Of a stretch of DNA of 64,000 bases, positions 46,346 through 57,128 are shown one piece after another. Position numbers and translations under genes: made by a program. The stretch's first letter is position 1, and each line of letters begins with the position of its first letter. Source of the stretch: Deroplatys truncata (taxonomy: Eukaryota; Arthropoda; Insecta; Mantodea; Mantidae); assembly GCA_030765065.1 (NCBI GenBank), contig CM060978.1, forward strand, positions 216,337,498 to 216,401,497, written 5' to 3'. The notes under the pieces are model-generated. The model was not told the DNA's origin. It made no database searches and saw nothing but the letters and a program-made list of their open reading frames with translations.

Positions 46346-48299
46346 CAGAAATACAAGTTGTGAGGCATCTTGAATAAAAAAGACATTTTAGAAGGAAGTC
46401 CGTGTGTGTTGTGTGCGTCTATAAACAGCATAACTTGAAGTAGGTTTATTGTATTGTTATTTGCCCCACGCTTTGGGAGTCAATTTGAAGAAGTTGTGTT
46501 GCTACTACGTATGGTAAGTAGGGAAAGTATTGTATTCCACCCAAAAATTCGATACCAGATTTCACCGAAAAGCACACTTTTAGGGCGAAGGCTACCGGAA
46601 ACTTTTTACCATAGGTGCGGTTGCAACTACTTCATGTTCGGCTCCCCAACAGTCGAAAAATAACAAACCTTCTTCAAATTGACTCCCAAAGCGTGGGGCA
46701 AATAACAATGCAACAAACCATCTTCAAATAATTTGAGAAACTAGTTTGTTGCTGCTACGTATGGAAAATCAGTTTAAAGAAGAAGTTGTGTTGTAGTTCT
46801 TATGTTGGGGAGCCGAACTTGAAGTAGTAGTAACCGTACGTACGGTAAAAAGTTTCCGGTAGCCTTCGCCCCAAGTTTAAAAATATTAACTTTGTAATTT
46901 GACTGTTTCTTTAAATATTATATATTTATGTTTACCTCGGCTGCGTCAGTATTTATATAATTTTTTTAGAGACATGAATATCTTAGGAGGGATGGTGCGA
47001 CTGAAGAATGTAGGCTTTCACAGATTATAATTTTACTTCACTACATTTATTAATGCTTGACACGATTTAAATAACACTTCACTGATATAGAGAGAGCTGT
47101 GGGATTTTTTTATTAATTACTTGCACTTTTTAACACGTAAACTATTTTTTGTCTCACACAAAAATACGTATTAAATTTCTCGAGGACGCATCTCGCGTCC
47201 GGCTAGGAGCGCTGTCTACAAGCAACTGACTTCTGAATTTGTAACTTTTCTTCATTTTAGTTTCTGATTGACTTATCCTAGTCCAATAGAATACCTTCAT
47301 TTAACTAAAGCTTTTTCTGGTTGTTGATTGGTTATTTTATAAACTGTCGCAAAAATTACATTATTACTTCCAAGAATCACAAGTAGTATTGTTAAACTTT
47401 CAAATTCATTATTGCCACAAGGTTACCTCATTGTTACCTCATTGTTAGCAACTTTTAACCTATTATTCTCACAGCTCCTACATTATTAAATTACGTAATA
47501 CATTCACATAACATTATTAAACATGGATACAATAATATAAACATACCTATACAATGACTGTAATATACATTTTTTATATATTGTTACATACATATATTGC
47601 TTTAAGGCGAGCTGTTATTGAATTTATATTATATAATTAGAATGAAATAATTTAAGTGTTAAAAATACTGCCTCAAACTCAAAAACGAAAGATCGGATAA
47701 TTACTAAACTTCCCTTTACATGGAACATTTTTCGAAATTTTTTATTTTCTAAAATATGGATCTAACGTTTTTAATTAAAATACCACATATTAAAGATATT
47801 TACATTACAAATAAAATGCTTATCTTCAATTTTCTGGGAATAGTTTGTAAGTCCGCTTCATTCGAAAGAATAAATTATATGATTTTGCATAACTGATAGG
47901 CGTTAAGCGATAGACGAAAACGTACTGCACAAAAAATACACAAATTATTTCAAAGAACTTTTTTGTGGCAGCCATTTCCGAGATATCTGTTAAATAATGG
48001 CTCGAATTGCTCAATACTCTCGTTCTTTTGAAGTCCTGTCAACATTCAGTTGTTTCTTGCGATACCATGGAATGGGTATGGAATTTGAAAGCCAGTGAAG
48101 AGCATCTAGTTCTTAAACATTTCAATATCGCTAGTCCCTTTTGTATCTATACGAAATGTTGCAATGTAGCTATTTCTGGAAGGGTTTATCGCGATTAAAA
48201 TGAAGTATATAGGATAATTAACTTTTGTAAGAACAATTTGTATACGCACCAATAAGGGATAGAAGAGAAAGTAATGTGAATGTAACACATCAGATTTTT
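46272..48299 (+). mobile_element. Family H copy split by a solo LTR
   Basis: 46272-46435 gives end A to cagcataact; 47676-48299 resumes with aactcaaaaacgaaagat and runs to end B (gtaacacatcagattttt). The right part belongs to the old variant. Confidence 0.75.
46436..47675 (-). mobile_element. Solo LTR, family L, 4-bp target duplication AACT, with a family H fragment inside
   Basis: On the minus strand it starts TGAGGCAGTATTTTTAACAC and ends CTACTTCA. AACT flanks at 46432-46435 and 47676-47679, and its removal restores the family H sequence. The longest copy (1240 bp), partly because of a family H end A fragment at about 46500-46580. Confidence 0.85.
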
Positions 48300-48310
48300 G
48301 AAAATTTTAT

Positions 48311-48328
48311 TCACATTATATAATGTGA
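48311..48328. repeat. 18-bp perfect palindrome
   Basis: tcacattatataatgtga lies between two family H copies. Confidence 0.9.
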
Positions 48329-48346
48329 TAATTTCTCGGTTTTTTT

Positions 48347-49228
48347 ACTTTCTCTACTACGTGTAGTAAGTAGGGGAAGCATTGTATTCCACCCAAAAAT
48401 TCGATACCGAGATTTCACCGGAAATACATGTTTTGAGAACCCCTGAATACAAAAAAAAGCATTTTTGGAAACATGTCCGTGTGTGTCTGTGTGTCTGTGA
48501 ACAGCATAACTCAGAAACGAACAGTCGGATAAACACCAAACTTGGTAAATGAATTACAACTATCCGGGCTTGTAGGCGTGGTCTAGAAGCCCGGATAGAT
48601 GTAATTCATTTATTAGTTATGACGCCGGCCGTGAAAGCCTCAGTATGTACACCAAACTTGGTATTTACGATCAGTATCTTCCAGAGATGCGACACCAAGG
48701 TTTTCAAGAAAATCCCCCCACCCCAGATTACCCTTTACATGGAACATTTTTCGAACATTTTAATTTTCTCAAAAATGGCTCTAACGATTTTGATTTAAAT
48801 ATAATATGTTGAGTGAACTATTTTCGAGATATTGCACGTCATTCCCTTATATTTTTCAATACTTATTTTCTCAAATGGAAATTCGTTATTAATTTTTTTT
48901 TGTCTTGGATGTGCAAAGAGTATTTATCTGTGGCAAAGAGAATGGTGCTGCACATAGCAACCAACTATTAAGAGATATGTCTATGCTTAAAGGCTACTGT
49001 ATTTCTATATTGCCCTTGCACAAAACAAGGGGAACATAGTAGGCCTTAAGCGATAGTCAAATATTTTTAGAACTGGTCGCTATGTGTAAAATGTAATTCT
49101 GTTTGCATGTCAAAAGATCGTTTCTGCAAATGTTTATCTCGATTAATATGAAATAGATGGAGAATAAGAGTTTGTAAAAATAATTTGTACAAGAGTAGAG
49201 AAAGTCATGTGAGTGTAACACATCAAAA
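48347..49228 (+). mobile_element. Family H, rearranged copy with a Penelope-terminus insertion
   Basis: End A actttctctactacgtgtag, end B acatcaaaattttt. Interrupted at 48548-48648. About 270 bp after gattttgatttaaatataat are missing, and near 49020 an inverted segment (cccttgcacaaaacaagggg) matches the composite copy at 45331. Confidence 0.8.
48548..48648 (-). mobile_element. 101-bp palindromic Penelope-terminus fragment with 15-bp target duplication
   Basis: Flanked by acaccaaacttggta at 48533-48547 and 48649-48663. On the minus strand it contains gaggctttcacggccgg, as at 541-557, and forms a long hairpin (aatgaattaca...atccgggct and its complement) around gcgtggtcta. Confidence 0.75.
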
Positions 49229-49850
49229 TTTTTTTTTACGAAATTTGTCATACAACTTTTATTTGCTATTTATTGTTGCTAATCATCGGGTGTAGGTACT
49301 ATAACATCGTGCTTAGTTATAATTTTGCATAGACATTCTGGTCATACTTGTTTCAATTATGATGCTTGATAATCAGAAATGTCAAAGAGAAATGACTCGA
49401 AGCGAGGTGAGTAGTGTTCACGTGATATGATATGCCGCCACTTCTGAAGATGTGACAAGAGAAGTAAGTATGTGAATTAAGAAAGATGAACATGAACGGC
49501 TGGTTCCACTATCTCTTCTGTATTCCTTGCAACAAAAATGTGTACAGATTCTAGAAGCGATAACTAAGGCGAGAGAGACAATTAACACTTTCTCCCTGCC
49601 GGAAGGCTGTATCATCTGCCCATTGGTAAAACACGCGAGTTAAAATGGCGTATGTCATCTCGCACTCAGAAACCAGTTATGAGGCCAGCTGCAGGCAACG
49701 ACCATGAGGCGTGACATATGCTATAATGGCAACCAACTTCATGGACGTTTCCTAAAGGACCTCTCCTACTAGCGCAAGAGGAAGAATGGGAAGTTGTATT
49801 ATTGTTGTTGATCATAATTCCAGATTTTGATTATCTAAAATTGTTTGAAA
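49229..49850. other. Unassigned region
   Basis: No gene or repeat recognised. Confidence 0.3.
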
Positions 49851-50075
49851 AGTGACCTAAAACTGATGTTTATTTAATTCATGAAAATTAGTGCACAGAA
49901 AGTTATAAATTAACTTATATATGGGTACAACTGCAATAGAAGCAGGAAACGTAGGTATAGGAACGATGTTGAATAGTGAAATTTCTGACATTTGAAAAGT
50001 TATCCTTTTGTAAAGTATTCATAATATAAAACTTTATGTAAGCACTGAATGCAAGTTCAAGAAAATGCCTAAATG
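49851..50075 (+). repeat. Unclassified repeat R, third copy, cut by a mariner
   Basis: Block cagaaagttataaattaact (49898) in the same orientation as the other copies; the mariner at 50076 follows. Confidence 0.5.
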
Positions 50076-51367
50076 CGAGGGCTGTCACAGAAGTACCCGA
50101 CATAACAAAGAAAACACAAAAATTTTGGGGAAAAAACATCTTTATTTCTCTACACAGCCTCATTCAGCTCGATACACTTTTCCCAGCGATGTTCAATAGC
50201 TTCGATACCCTGTTTATAGTGAGAACCGTCGAGTTCTGCAAAATAGCCAACAACTGCAAACTCCACCTCCTCATTGTTGCAAATCTTTTACCACCAAGCC
50301 ATTTCTTCTACTTTGGAAACAGAAAATAATAAGAGGGGGCTAAGTCTGGCGAATAGGGTGCATGAGGAAGTAATTCGAACGTTAACTCATTGATTTTGGC
50401 CATGGCGATAATGGATGTGTGAACTGGTGCATTGTCTTGATGAAACAGAAGTTTATTTTTGCTAAATGTGGCCGTTTTTGCTTGATTTCATCATTCAAAC
50501 GCTGCAATAAGTTTGCATAATACTCACCATTGATTGCTTTTCCTTTTTGAAGATAATCAATGAAAATTATACCACGCGCATCCCAACAAACTGACGTCGT
50601 GATCTTGCCTGCAGATGGAACTATCTTCGCCTTCTTTGAAGCCGATTCTCCCCTTTCAATCCACTGTTTTGACTGTTCATTCGTCTCAGGTGTGAAGAGA
50701 TGGACCCATCTTTCATTAATGGTTATGAATCGACGCAAAAACTCTGCTTTATTGCAGAGAAACGTCGCCAAATACTCGAGTGAAACATCTTCACGACGTT
50801 GCTTTTGTTCCATTGTGAGTAAACGTGGCACCCATCTTGCGCACGGCTTTCTCGTGTTTAAATTTTCAGTTAGTGTGTGATGTACAGCAACTTTTGAAAT
50901 GTCTATGATGCCTGCTAGCTCGCGCACTTTCAGTCGACGGTCATCCAATACTATTTTGTGGATTTTCTTCACAATTTCTGGCGTGGTCACGTCATTTCGT
51001 TGACCTCTGCGATGTTCGTCTTGACAGCTTGTACGGCCTCGCTTAAACTCTGCCACCCAATATTTTACTGTTGTAAACGAAGGAGCACACTCCTCCAGAG
51101 TAGAATCTAGCTCAGCTTTAATATTAGTTGGAGTAAAACCTTTCAAATAAAAGTATTGTATCACATAACGATGGCCAGTTTTATTCATGTTTACAAATTC
51201 GCTGAGAGAATACACTATTAATGGCTGCCAAACAATTACTAAACAACGTAACATCGTCAAACCTCAAACTTAAGCTTTATAAGGGTGGTACTTTCTACCA
51301 TAGTTATTTGATTGAAACAACAACCGCTATATATACGTCAGGTTGGGTACTTCTGGGACTGCCCTCG
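50076..51367 (-). mobile_element. mariner element, full length
   Basis: Inverted repeats: left cgagggctgtcacagaagta, right in reverse cgagggcagtcccagaagta, each then cccgaca/cccaacc. TA follows the right end; the left one reads TG. 1292 bp, normal for mariner. Confidence 0.9.
50170..51185 (-). pseudogene. mariner transposase pseudogene, nearly full length
   Basis: Most likely start is the Met at about 51188 (MNKTGHRYVIQYFYLKGF), inside a 292-codon open frame. Helix-turn-helix: TPTNIKAELDSTLEECAPSF, VKYWVAEFKRGRTSCQDEH; second: IVLDDRRLKVRELAGIIDIS. The linker WVPRLLT is the mariner WVPHEL motif. The first catalytic block reads TINERWVHLFTPE, with Asn where the Asp belongs. A frameshift at about 50455 moves the second block (HQDNAPVHTS) into another frame; the third (YSPDLAP) follows, then a stop. 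The frame is well preserved, so this copy is younger than the other mariners, but it cannot be active. Confidence 0.85.
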
Positions 51368-51369
51368 TA

Positions 51370-51955
51370 AAGACGCAAAGGACAAGAAATTGACAAAATA
51401 ATGATGTAATATCGAACAAAATGGCATAAAATGAAGGAAAAAAAACTGTTGTTACATTCATACGACTTTCTCTACTTACTCTTTTACAAACTATTCTTAT
51501 AACTACTTCTTGTTAATAAAGATAAACATTCATTGCTCATTTCGGTGTAGGTATAAGAAGAATGCAATAAGCAAAAACGATAGTCAAATCTTTTCCAAGC
51601 CTGCCGCTCAAGTGATGGCTCTGAAATTCTGTTCTCTACACACGAAACAAAAAAGAAATAGACTGCTTCTGTTCTCGTGATGAGCATGTCAGCTTCCAAA
51701 TCCAGAAATCCCGGCTGGAGGAACTTTTCTTTAGCCAGGATTATTCCTCATCCTGCCTAGAGCCTGGAAGTATGAATGAGAGTGAAAATGAGTGAAATGA
51801 ATGTTTAAATAATAAAACCAAAGATTAACACCATAGTAAATGAGAGAACATCATTTCCGAGAGCAATAATTGTTCTAAAGGCAAAGCCACCGATATGACT
51901 TTAGATGTTAAAGGCGGCATATAAATGGAACACAAACATTTTTACGATTTATGAT
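51370..51955. other. Mostly unassigned, with an old family H end B fragment
   Basis: 51445-51600 reads like old family H in minus orientation (gttacattcatacgactttc, then cttgttaataaagataaaca). The rest is unrecognised. Confidence 0.4.
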
Positions 51956-52093
51956 TGAGAAGTGTATAGAGTATATGATAATTTAAACCAATAACAAAGA
52001 ATATCTCGAAATGGTTAAGGCCACAACAACAACAACAACAACAACGAAACTGACATAAACTGTGTGTTCGACGAGATCTATATTTTTTATGTA

Positions 52094-52973
52094 CGAGGGC
52101 TGCTCAACAAAGACTGAGACTGATTTTTTTCCTGTAGCTTCCGTGATAGTTTCGTATCTGTAACATAAATATTTGAAAAGAGTGGGTTTTATGTATAATG
52201 TTGGTAGGCGGCAGCACTCTCGTATTGGTAGGTTGGTAGTAATGCTCTATTTTGTAGACCCTACGTGTATTTCGCATACCAGACAATGGAGGTGCTGCAT
52301 TTTTTAAATCGATTATCACCGGTGATGAGTCATGGCTGCATCATTATGATCCTGAAGGAAAACAAGCCAGCACAGTATGGAAATCGCCAGGTTCTCCAAC
52401 ATCAAAAGAGGCAAAAGTTGTTCCATCTGCAGGGAAAGTGATGGTGATCACATTTTTTGACCGTAATGGAATGATTTACCAGCATGCAGTGCCCCCTAAC
52501 ACTACTGTTACAGCAGCATACTACACGTCAGTATTGGCTACACTGAGGAAGCACATTGCAAAGAAACGACCAGAGCTTTCTCGAACTGGGTGGCGACTTC
52601 ATCATGACAATGCACGGCCTCACGTCGCAAATCAAGTCATGCAGTTTCTGGCTCGATTCAACATTACTTGTGTACCACATCCACCTTATATCCCCGATCT
52701 TGCACCCTGTGACTTTTTTTATTCCCATCACTAAAGGCAAAGCTTAGGGGTATTCGATTTGAGAATTCTGAAGCAGTGCTCAAGAAAAGTGAGGCGATTC
52801 TCAAGGACCTGACAAAGAATGGTCTGCAGCACGTGTTCAAGGACTGGCAGAGACGCTATAAAAAGTGCATTGAAGTAGGAGGGGACTACTTTGAAAAAGA
52901 TCATGTAAACATTGAATTGGGTAATAAACATCTGTGAAAAAAATCAGTCTCAGTCTTTGTTAATCAGCCTTCG
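52094..52973 (+). mobile_element. mariner element, internally deleted to 880 bp
   Basis: Inverted repeats cgagggctgctcaacaaaga (left) and cgaaggctgattaacaaaga (right, reversed). TA at 52092-52093 and 52974-52975. Same family as 24060-25689. Confidence 0.9.
52286..52936 (+). pseudogene. mariner transposase lacking the DNA-binding domain
   Basis: ATG at 52286 keeps only the first codons, then a deletion jumps to FFKSIITGDESWLHHYDPEG (first Asp). From 52438 the frame is open: MMVITFFDRNGMIYQHAVPP, YYTSVLATLRKHIAKKRPEL, LHHDNARPHVANQVM (second Asp) and IPDLAPCDFF (third Asp). After a frameshift near 52725 come RGIRFENSEAVLKKSEAIL and YKKCIEVGGDYFEKDHVNIE at the C-terminus. All three catalytic Asp residues remain, but the helix-turn-helix region is deleted and two frameshifts disrupt the frame. 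Confidence 0.85.
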
Positions 52974-53199
52974 TAGTAAGATTTTGTTATCTCTTAACAG
53001 TGAAGCCCAACCTGTTCTCTTAAGAGCTAAGGTTCAAAGTCCATAGTTCACCGCACCTACTGTATTTGAAGAGACTGACCAGCTAAACAAATCAAGTTTT
53101 AGTCCTTGGCAGCACGAGTGGAGATGAGTGGGAAGGGAAACTCCCTTTATCCGCTCTCTCTGTAAGGTTGAGCATCCCTGTTTGTTACGGGTTACCGAT

Positions 53200-53627
53200 T
53201 TTACAAAATTGGTTCAAAATAAAGCGGACTTCAGAGACTATTCCCAGAAAATTCAAGATATACATTTTATTTGTCATAAAAAGAGCTTAAACTTATGGCA
53301 GTTTAATCAAAGTCGTTAGGGCATTTTTCAGAAAACCAAAAATTTCGAAGAATCTTTCATGTAAAGGATAGTTTGGGGTGGGGGTATTTTTTTCAAAATT
53401 TCGTGTCACATCCTTGGAAGTTTCTGAACTCAAATAACAATTCTACGATTTTGAGTTATGCTGTTTACAGACGCACACACAGATATACACACGGACATTT
53501 TCTAAAATACTTTTTTGATTCAGGGGCCGCAAAACATGTATTTCCGGTGAAATCAACATCAAATTTTTTGGGTGGAATACAATACTTCCTCTACTTATTG
53601 TAAATATGTAGTAGAAAAAATAAAAAT
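53200..53627 (-). mobile_element. Family H, end A half, older copy
   Basis: Runs from actattcccagaaaattcaa to a degenerate end A (atatgtagtagaaaaaataa). End B is missing. Confidence 0.7.
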
Positions 53628-53634
53628 GACCTAA

Positions 53635-53760
53635 TAAGCATGCATTTTCATAATTGGGATACATTATGAGGATTTATCTACACATTAGCACATATGATGC
53701 AACAATTAAAAGATGACATGATCAGAGCCTAGGGCTTTTTCATCATCAAAGGCCTGCGTT
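53635..53760 (+). repeat. Unclassified repeat R, 3' fragment
   Basis: ttatgaggatttatctacac and caattaaaagatgacatg match 31700-31765. Confidence 0.45.
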
Positions 53761-53805
53761 TGGGCTTGAAAGTCCGAGTATAATAATACATAAAAACTAT
53801 ACTTA

Positions 53806-54213
53806 GTGAGCGTAAACTTGAAAAAAAAGAAGCCCTTATGTTTAATTCAAGCGAATTTATTTAACTTTTTATCATTTATCTTTATACCTGTATTCTACAA
53901 ATTATTGATGCAACAGTTTATTCTCTGTTACATCTTAACTGTACTCGTAACAATATTCGCTACACAGAGTGCTGATAAACGTTTATTCCCCATTTACATG
54001 CCACCCAGATCTTTGATCACATCGGGGGTTTTGACTTTGGCAGCAATTCGATTTGTTTTCGAAAGACCATCAAAAAAGGAAATAAAATTTATTCCAGTAC
54101 TGCTAAAGGAAGTTCCAGTAACTCCAACTTACCTTTCTCTCATTACTGCCATTGCTCTGAGTAAGCTTAATGCTATCCGCCGAACTAAGGTGCATAGATT
54201 GAAAATCGATTAA
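53806..54213 (+). CDS. Unrecognised small protein, possible signal peptide; may be an exon
   Basis: A 135-codon open frame, the longest here that no repeat explains. A likelier start is the Met at codon 35 (53908), giving MQQFILCYILTVLVTIFATQ and then SADKR: a short polar start, a hydrophobic core of about 15 residues, and an A-x-A-like cleavage region. That is a good signal peptide. The mature part would be about 80 residues, basic, with IKFIPVLLKEVPVTPTYLS and a second hydrophobic stretch, ending TKVHRLKID. No Cys occurs after the signal region. I do not recognise the family. It could be a genuine secreted-protein exon or a chance frame; there is no supporting neighbour or clear promoter. 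Confidence 0.35.
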   Translation: MSVNLKKKKPLCLIQANLFNFLSFIFIPVFYKLLMQQFILCYILTVLVTIFATQSADKRLFPIYMPPRSLITSGVLTLAAIRFVFERPSKKEIKFIPVLLKEVPVTPTYLSLITAIALSKLNAIRRTKVHRLKID

Positions 54214-55328
54214 AACGTTGTTCTTTCGCTTGGTTAACAGCGTGCACTAGCATAGCCATTAACCGAAAGAATCTTTTTCTAAAACTTACATGATTTATTA
54301 TTTCCTTTTTATTTTACTATTTTCCTGCATGCTATTACTTATTGCTTGTGAATATTAGATTTAGCGTGCAGGAGAAATTAGAAGTAACATTACATACTAT
54401 GGTATTCATTGGAATGCTAATTTAAAGCATAAGCATTAGATAATTCAAATAAACATATTGTGGATGCTTCAAACAGAATCTTACTACGCATATATTTACT
54501 CTGTTTTATCAGTTCTTAATATTTTAATCTCTCTTTCTATTTTAGAAGGATTATACCCCACATTTCCTATAAGATTATGAAATCACGCTGACTGTCCGAC
54601 CTTGCACTGGTAGCTTTTTACATTCGGATGACAAATTAATTTGATTTACCTCCCCCCGTTCTTTATGAAATTATTGTACAATGATCCATAAGATTTTTAC
54701 CCCTACAATTGTACTTTCAGACAGCCCCGGCAATTCCCTAATATTCACGCAAAAGAATGTGAAACATCAGCGGAACTTCTGACTCCTTTTACTTCCCCGT
54801 GACAATATTCCAAGTTCTGGAAATGCTGCATAGCCTACATATAAGTATCCTTTGATGGTGAAACAATCATTTAAATGGTCGAGTAATTGTTGGATATTCA
54901 CAGTAGTGTTATTTTAACCTTCTCTTTGGTACCATAGTTATCTAATAACACAAAAGCTACGTAGCTTTTACATAATATATACAACGAAATGGAGGTAAAA
55001 TTGGTGAATATCAAGATTCTCCACATCCTGGCCACCAAGTTAACCGGTTTAGAAAAGGCATATAGTCTGCGGCCATAGAGGAACATAAAATTCTAAATTA
55101 TTAATTACAAATTATCGGTTGGCTAATTTCTAATATTAGCTAGACACACTTTATCTCTTTATAACATTATATAAATTACTCTGCTAACGATATTGATTAT
55201 GACGTATTAAGGAATTGAAGCAAAACTCTCTTACTTGAAGGTTATGAAAATATGATCGCATTCGTAATCACTTGCATAATGTATTGTTATAAGCAGATTG
55301 GATTTCTCTCTTGTTTTGCTGTGTCTTA
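54214..55328. other. Unassigned region
   Basis: AT-rich, no recognised elements. Confidence 0.3.
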
Positions 55329-55386
55329 GTTGCTAAATCTGACCTTCTGCATGCATGTATGCATGTATGTATTTATGTATGTATAT
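55329..55386 (+). repeat. (ATGT)n-like microsatellite
   Basis: gcatgcatgtatgcatgtat followed by further tatg units up to the MITE. Confidence 0.8.
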
Positions 55387-55609
55387 CAGGTGGCCCAAAG
55401 AAGCCGTCCTTTGCAGTTTTATGTTTCCCGCATACATAGGTGCAAAAGAAAATGCCTCATCACTGCTATTCAAAGGGGCAGTGCAGGTACTGGTCTCTTC
55501 TCTGTCGATATGGAGTCCCCTTTACAATTCTGCTTAGGTAACCCTTTTGGCATCCGCGCTATCCGGTATAAACTAACTTCAAACTAAGGACGTCTTGTGT
55601 GGGCCACCT

Positions 55610-55610
<1 letters not shown>
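55387..55610. mobile_element. 224-bp MITE with long inverted repeats
   Basis: Left end caggtggcccaaagaagccg; right end, in reverse, caggtggcccacacaagacg, then cgtcctt and agttt on both. It lies exactly between two microsatellites. caggtggccca is typical of mariner-type termini in insects, but a TA duplication is not evident. Confidence 0.75.

Positions 55611-55654
<44 letters not shown>
55611..55654 (+). repeat. (GT)n microsatellite
   Basis: About 22 uninterrupted GT units directly after the MITE. Confidence 0.95.
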
Positions 55655-55656
<2 letters not shown>

Positions 55657-57128
55657 TGCTTGGAATGAAATGTACGCGGCTACTGCCTTGTTTTACATAC
55701 ATATTCTGTGGGGTAAAAACTATTTTGTGCTCGACATTCTCAACTAAAAGAGTCAGTCTTCTTCACAGGCATGCTACTTTATAACTCCAATGTGTCTGTA
55801 TTGAAGAAAAAAGCCTTGTATACCCTTTTTAGTCTTTAAGTGATTTATGAAATGAAATTAGGTATTTTATAGACCATGTCTGTTAGAAAGATTTGGGCTT
55901 TACAATGGTGAAAGATTATTAAAATCGATTGAGTGATTTTTGAGGTTACCCTACATACATACACACACACACATTTTCCATTTTCTCTCTTTATAGTATT
56001 AATATAGATTTACGTGTTTGCTATGGTATATGAGTCATTTCCTCAAAGGGTCTTGTAAGGTGGTAGGAGGTGAATGGAGTTTGCTATGAACCTCCTGTGC
56101 CCCTTTTCGTAACCTTCTTCCTTAAAACATGACAACTATTGAGTGTGCCATCCAAAAGCATTGAATGTCCCAATCGAAACGAAACAACCGAGATCGGAAG
56201 CCTATTGCTCGATAGTGGTCCGACGGTAAACAAAATGGCGGAGAATTGGCATCTGACATTCACATCTGCACTCTAGATGCTTTTGTCCTCCTCTGTTTAA
56301 TGTTCATATGTAAATTGAATTACTGAAGTATCAGTTCCCCTGTCTCAACTGTCACTTTTACTGCTTTGTAGTTGGGATTGCCAGCCGGCTCCTACTGTCG
56401 ACAGCGGTAAGTTCTGCTCCAGAAGAGAATATCATTTAAATTCTATTGCACGCTTGCCAAAAATAACACTGGAGAAATTAAGAGAAAGTTTATACTGTTT
56501 CCTTGATGATTCCTGATGTAATAAAACGTTTCATCGACCTGGAACGCTCATGTGGCTGATAGCATATTCACATCTAAACCACCAGCACCTGCAGCATTGT
56601 TTTCATGGGTTGCACAAAATAATTCTGAGAATTGTTTGCGCTAACATTCTCATATAATTTCATTCCCAAAGAATCGGCTTCTCTAAATTTCTGTAATAAT
56701 TTAAAACATCAAAACCATATGAGCTCTCGTTACATCCACTGAAGACAGCATACTAATGGACTTCTTTAATCTTTCGTAAGAACATTGGAAGGTAAATAAT
56801 ATGTGATTAGTATTATATTCCTACTTGGCTAATCTACTATGCTGGATCCACCTTGAGGATTCGGTGCTGTATCTGTACAAGGTAACTATAGCACATATTC
56901 AACAATAGAGTCAATCAATACTATATCAACAGCTTTACTCCACCCTATTGGTATTTCGGATTCAACAGTATCTTAGACGTCTTCCTAAATTCATTACAAT
57001 TTTCTCTGTCCTCCCGAGACTTATCCTTCAGTCTCGTTTTTGCCATTGTTGTCATTATTGTTCCGTCTTCCGGCGTAAGTTTTTGTTTTCTTCCTTCTTC
57101 GTATAATCAAACCATTCACATGATTTTT
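55655..57128. other. Unassigned region
   Basis: No gene or repeat that I can support. Confidence 0.3.

Larger units (their letters stand above)
51956..53010 (-). mobile_element. Family H old fragment split by a mariner
   Basis: 51956-52093 (gaatatctcgaaatggttaa ... gacgagatctatattttt) continues after the mariner at 52974 (tagtaagattttgttatctc). It contains an (aac)n stretch at 52025-52044. Confidence 0.6.

Noticed and set aside
55330..55587. 85-codon plus frame across the small MITE
   Set aside because: It starts in a microsatellite and reads through an inverted-repeat element.
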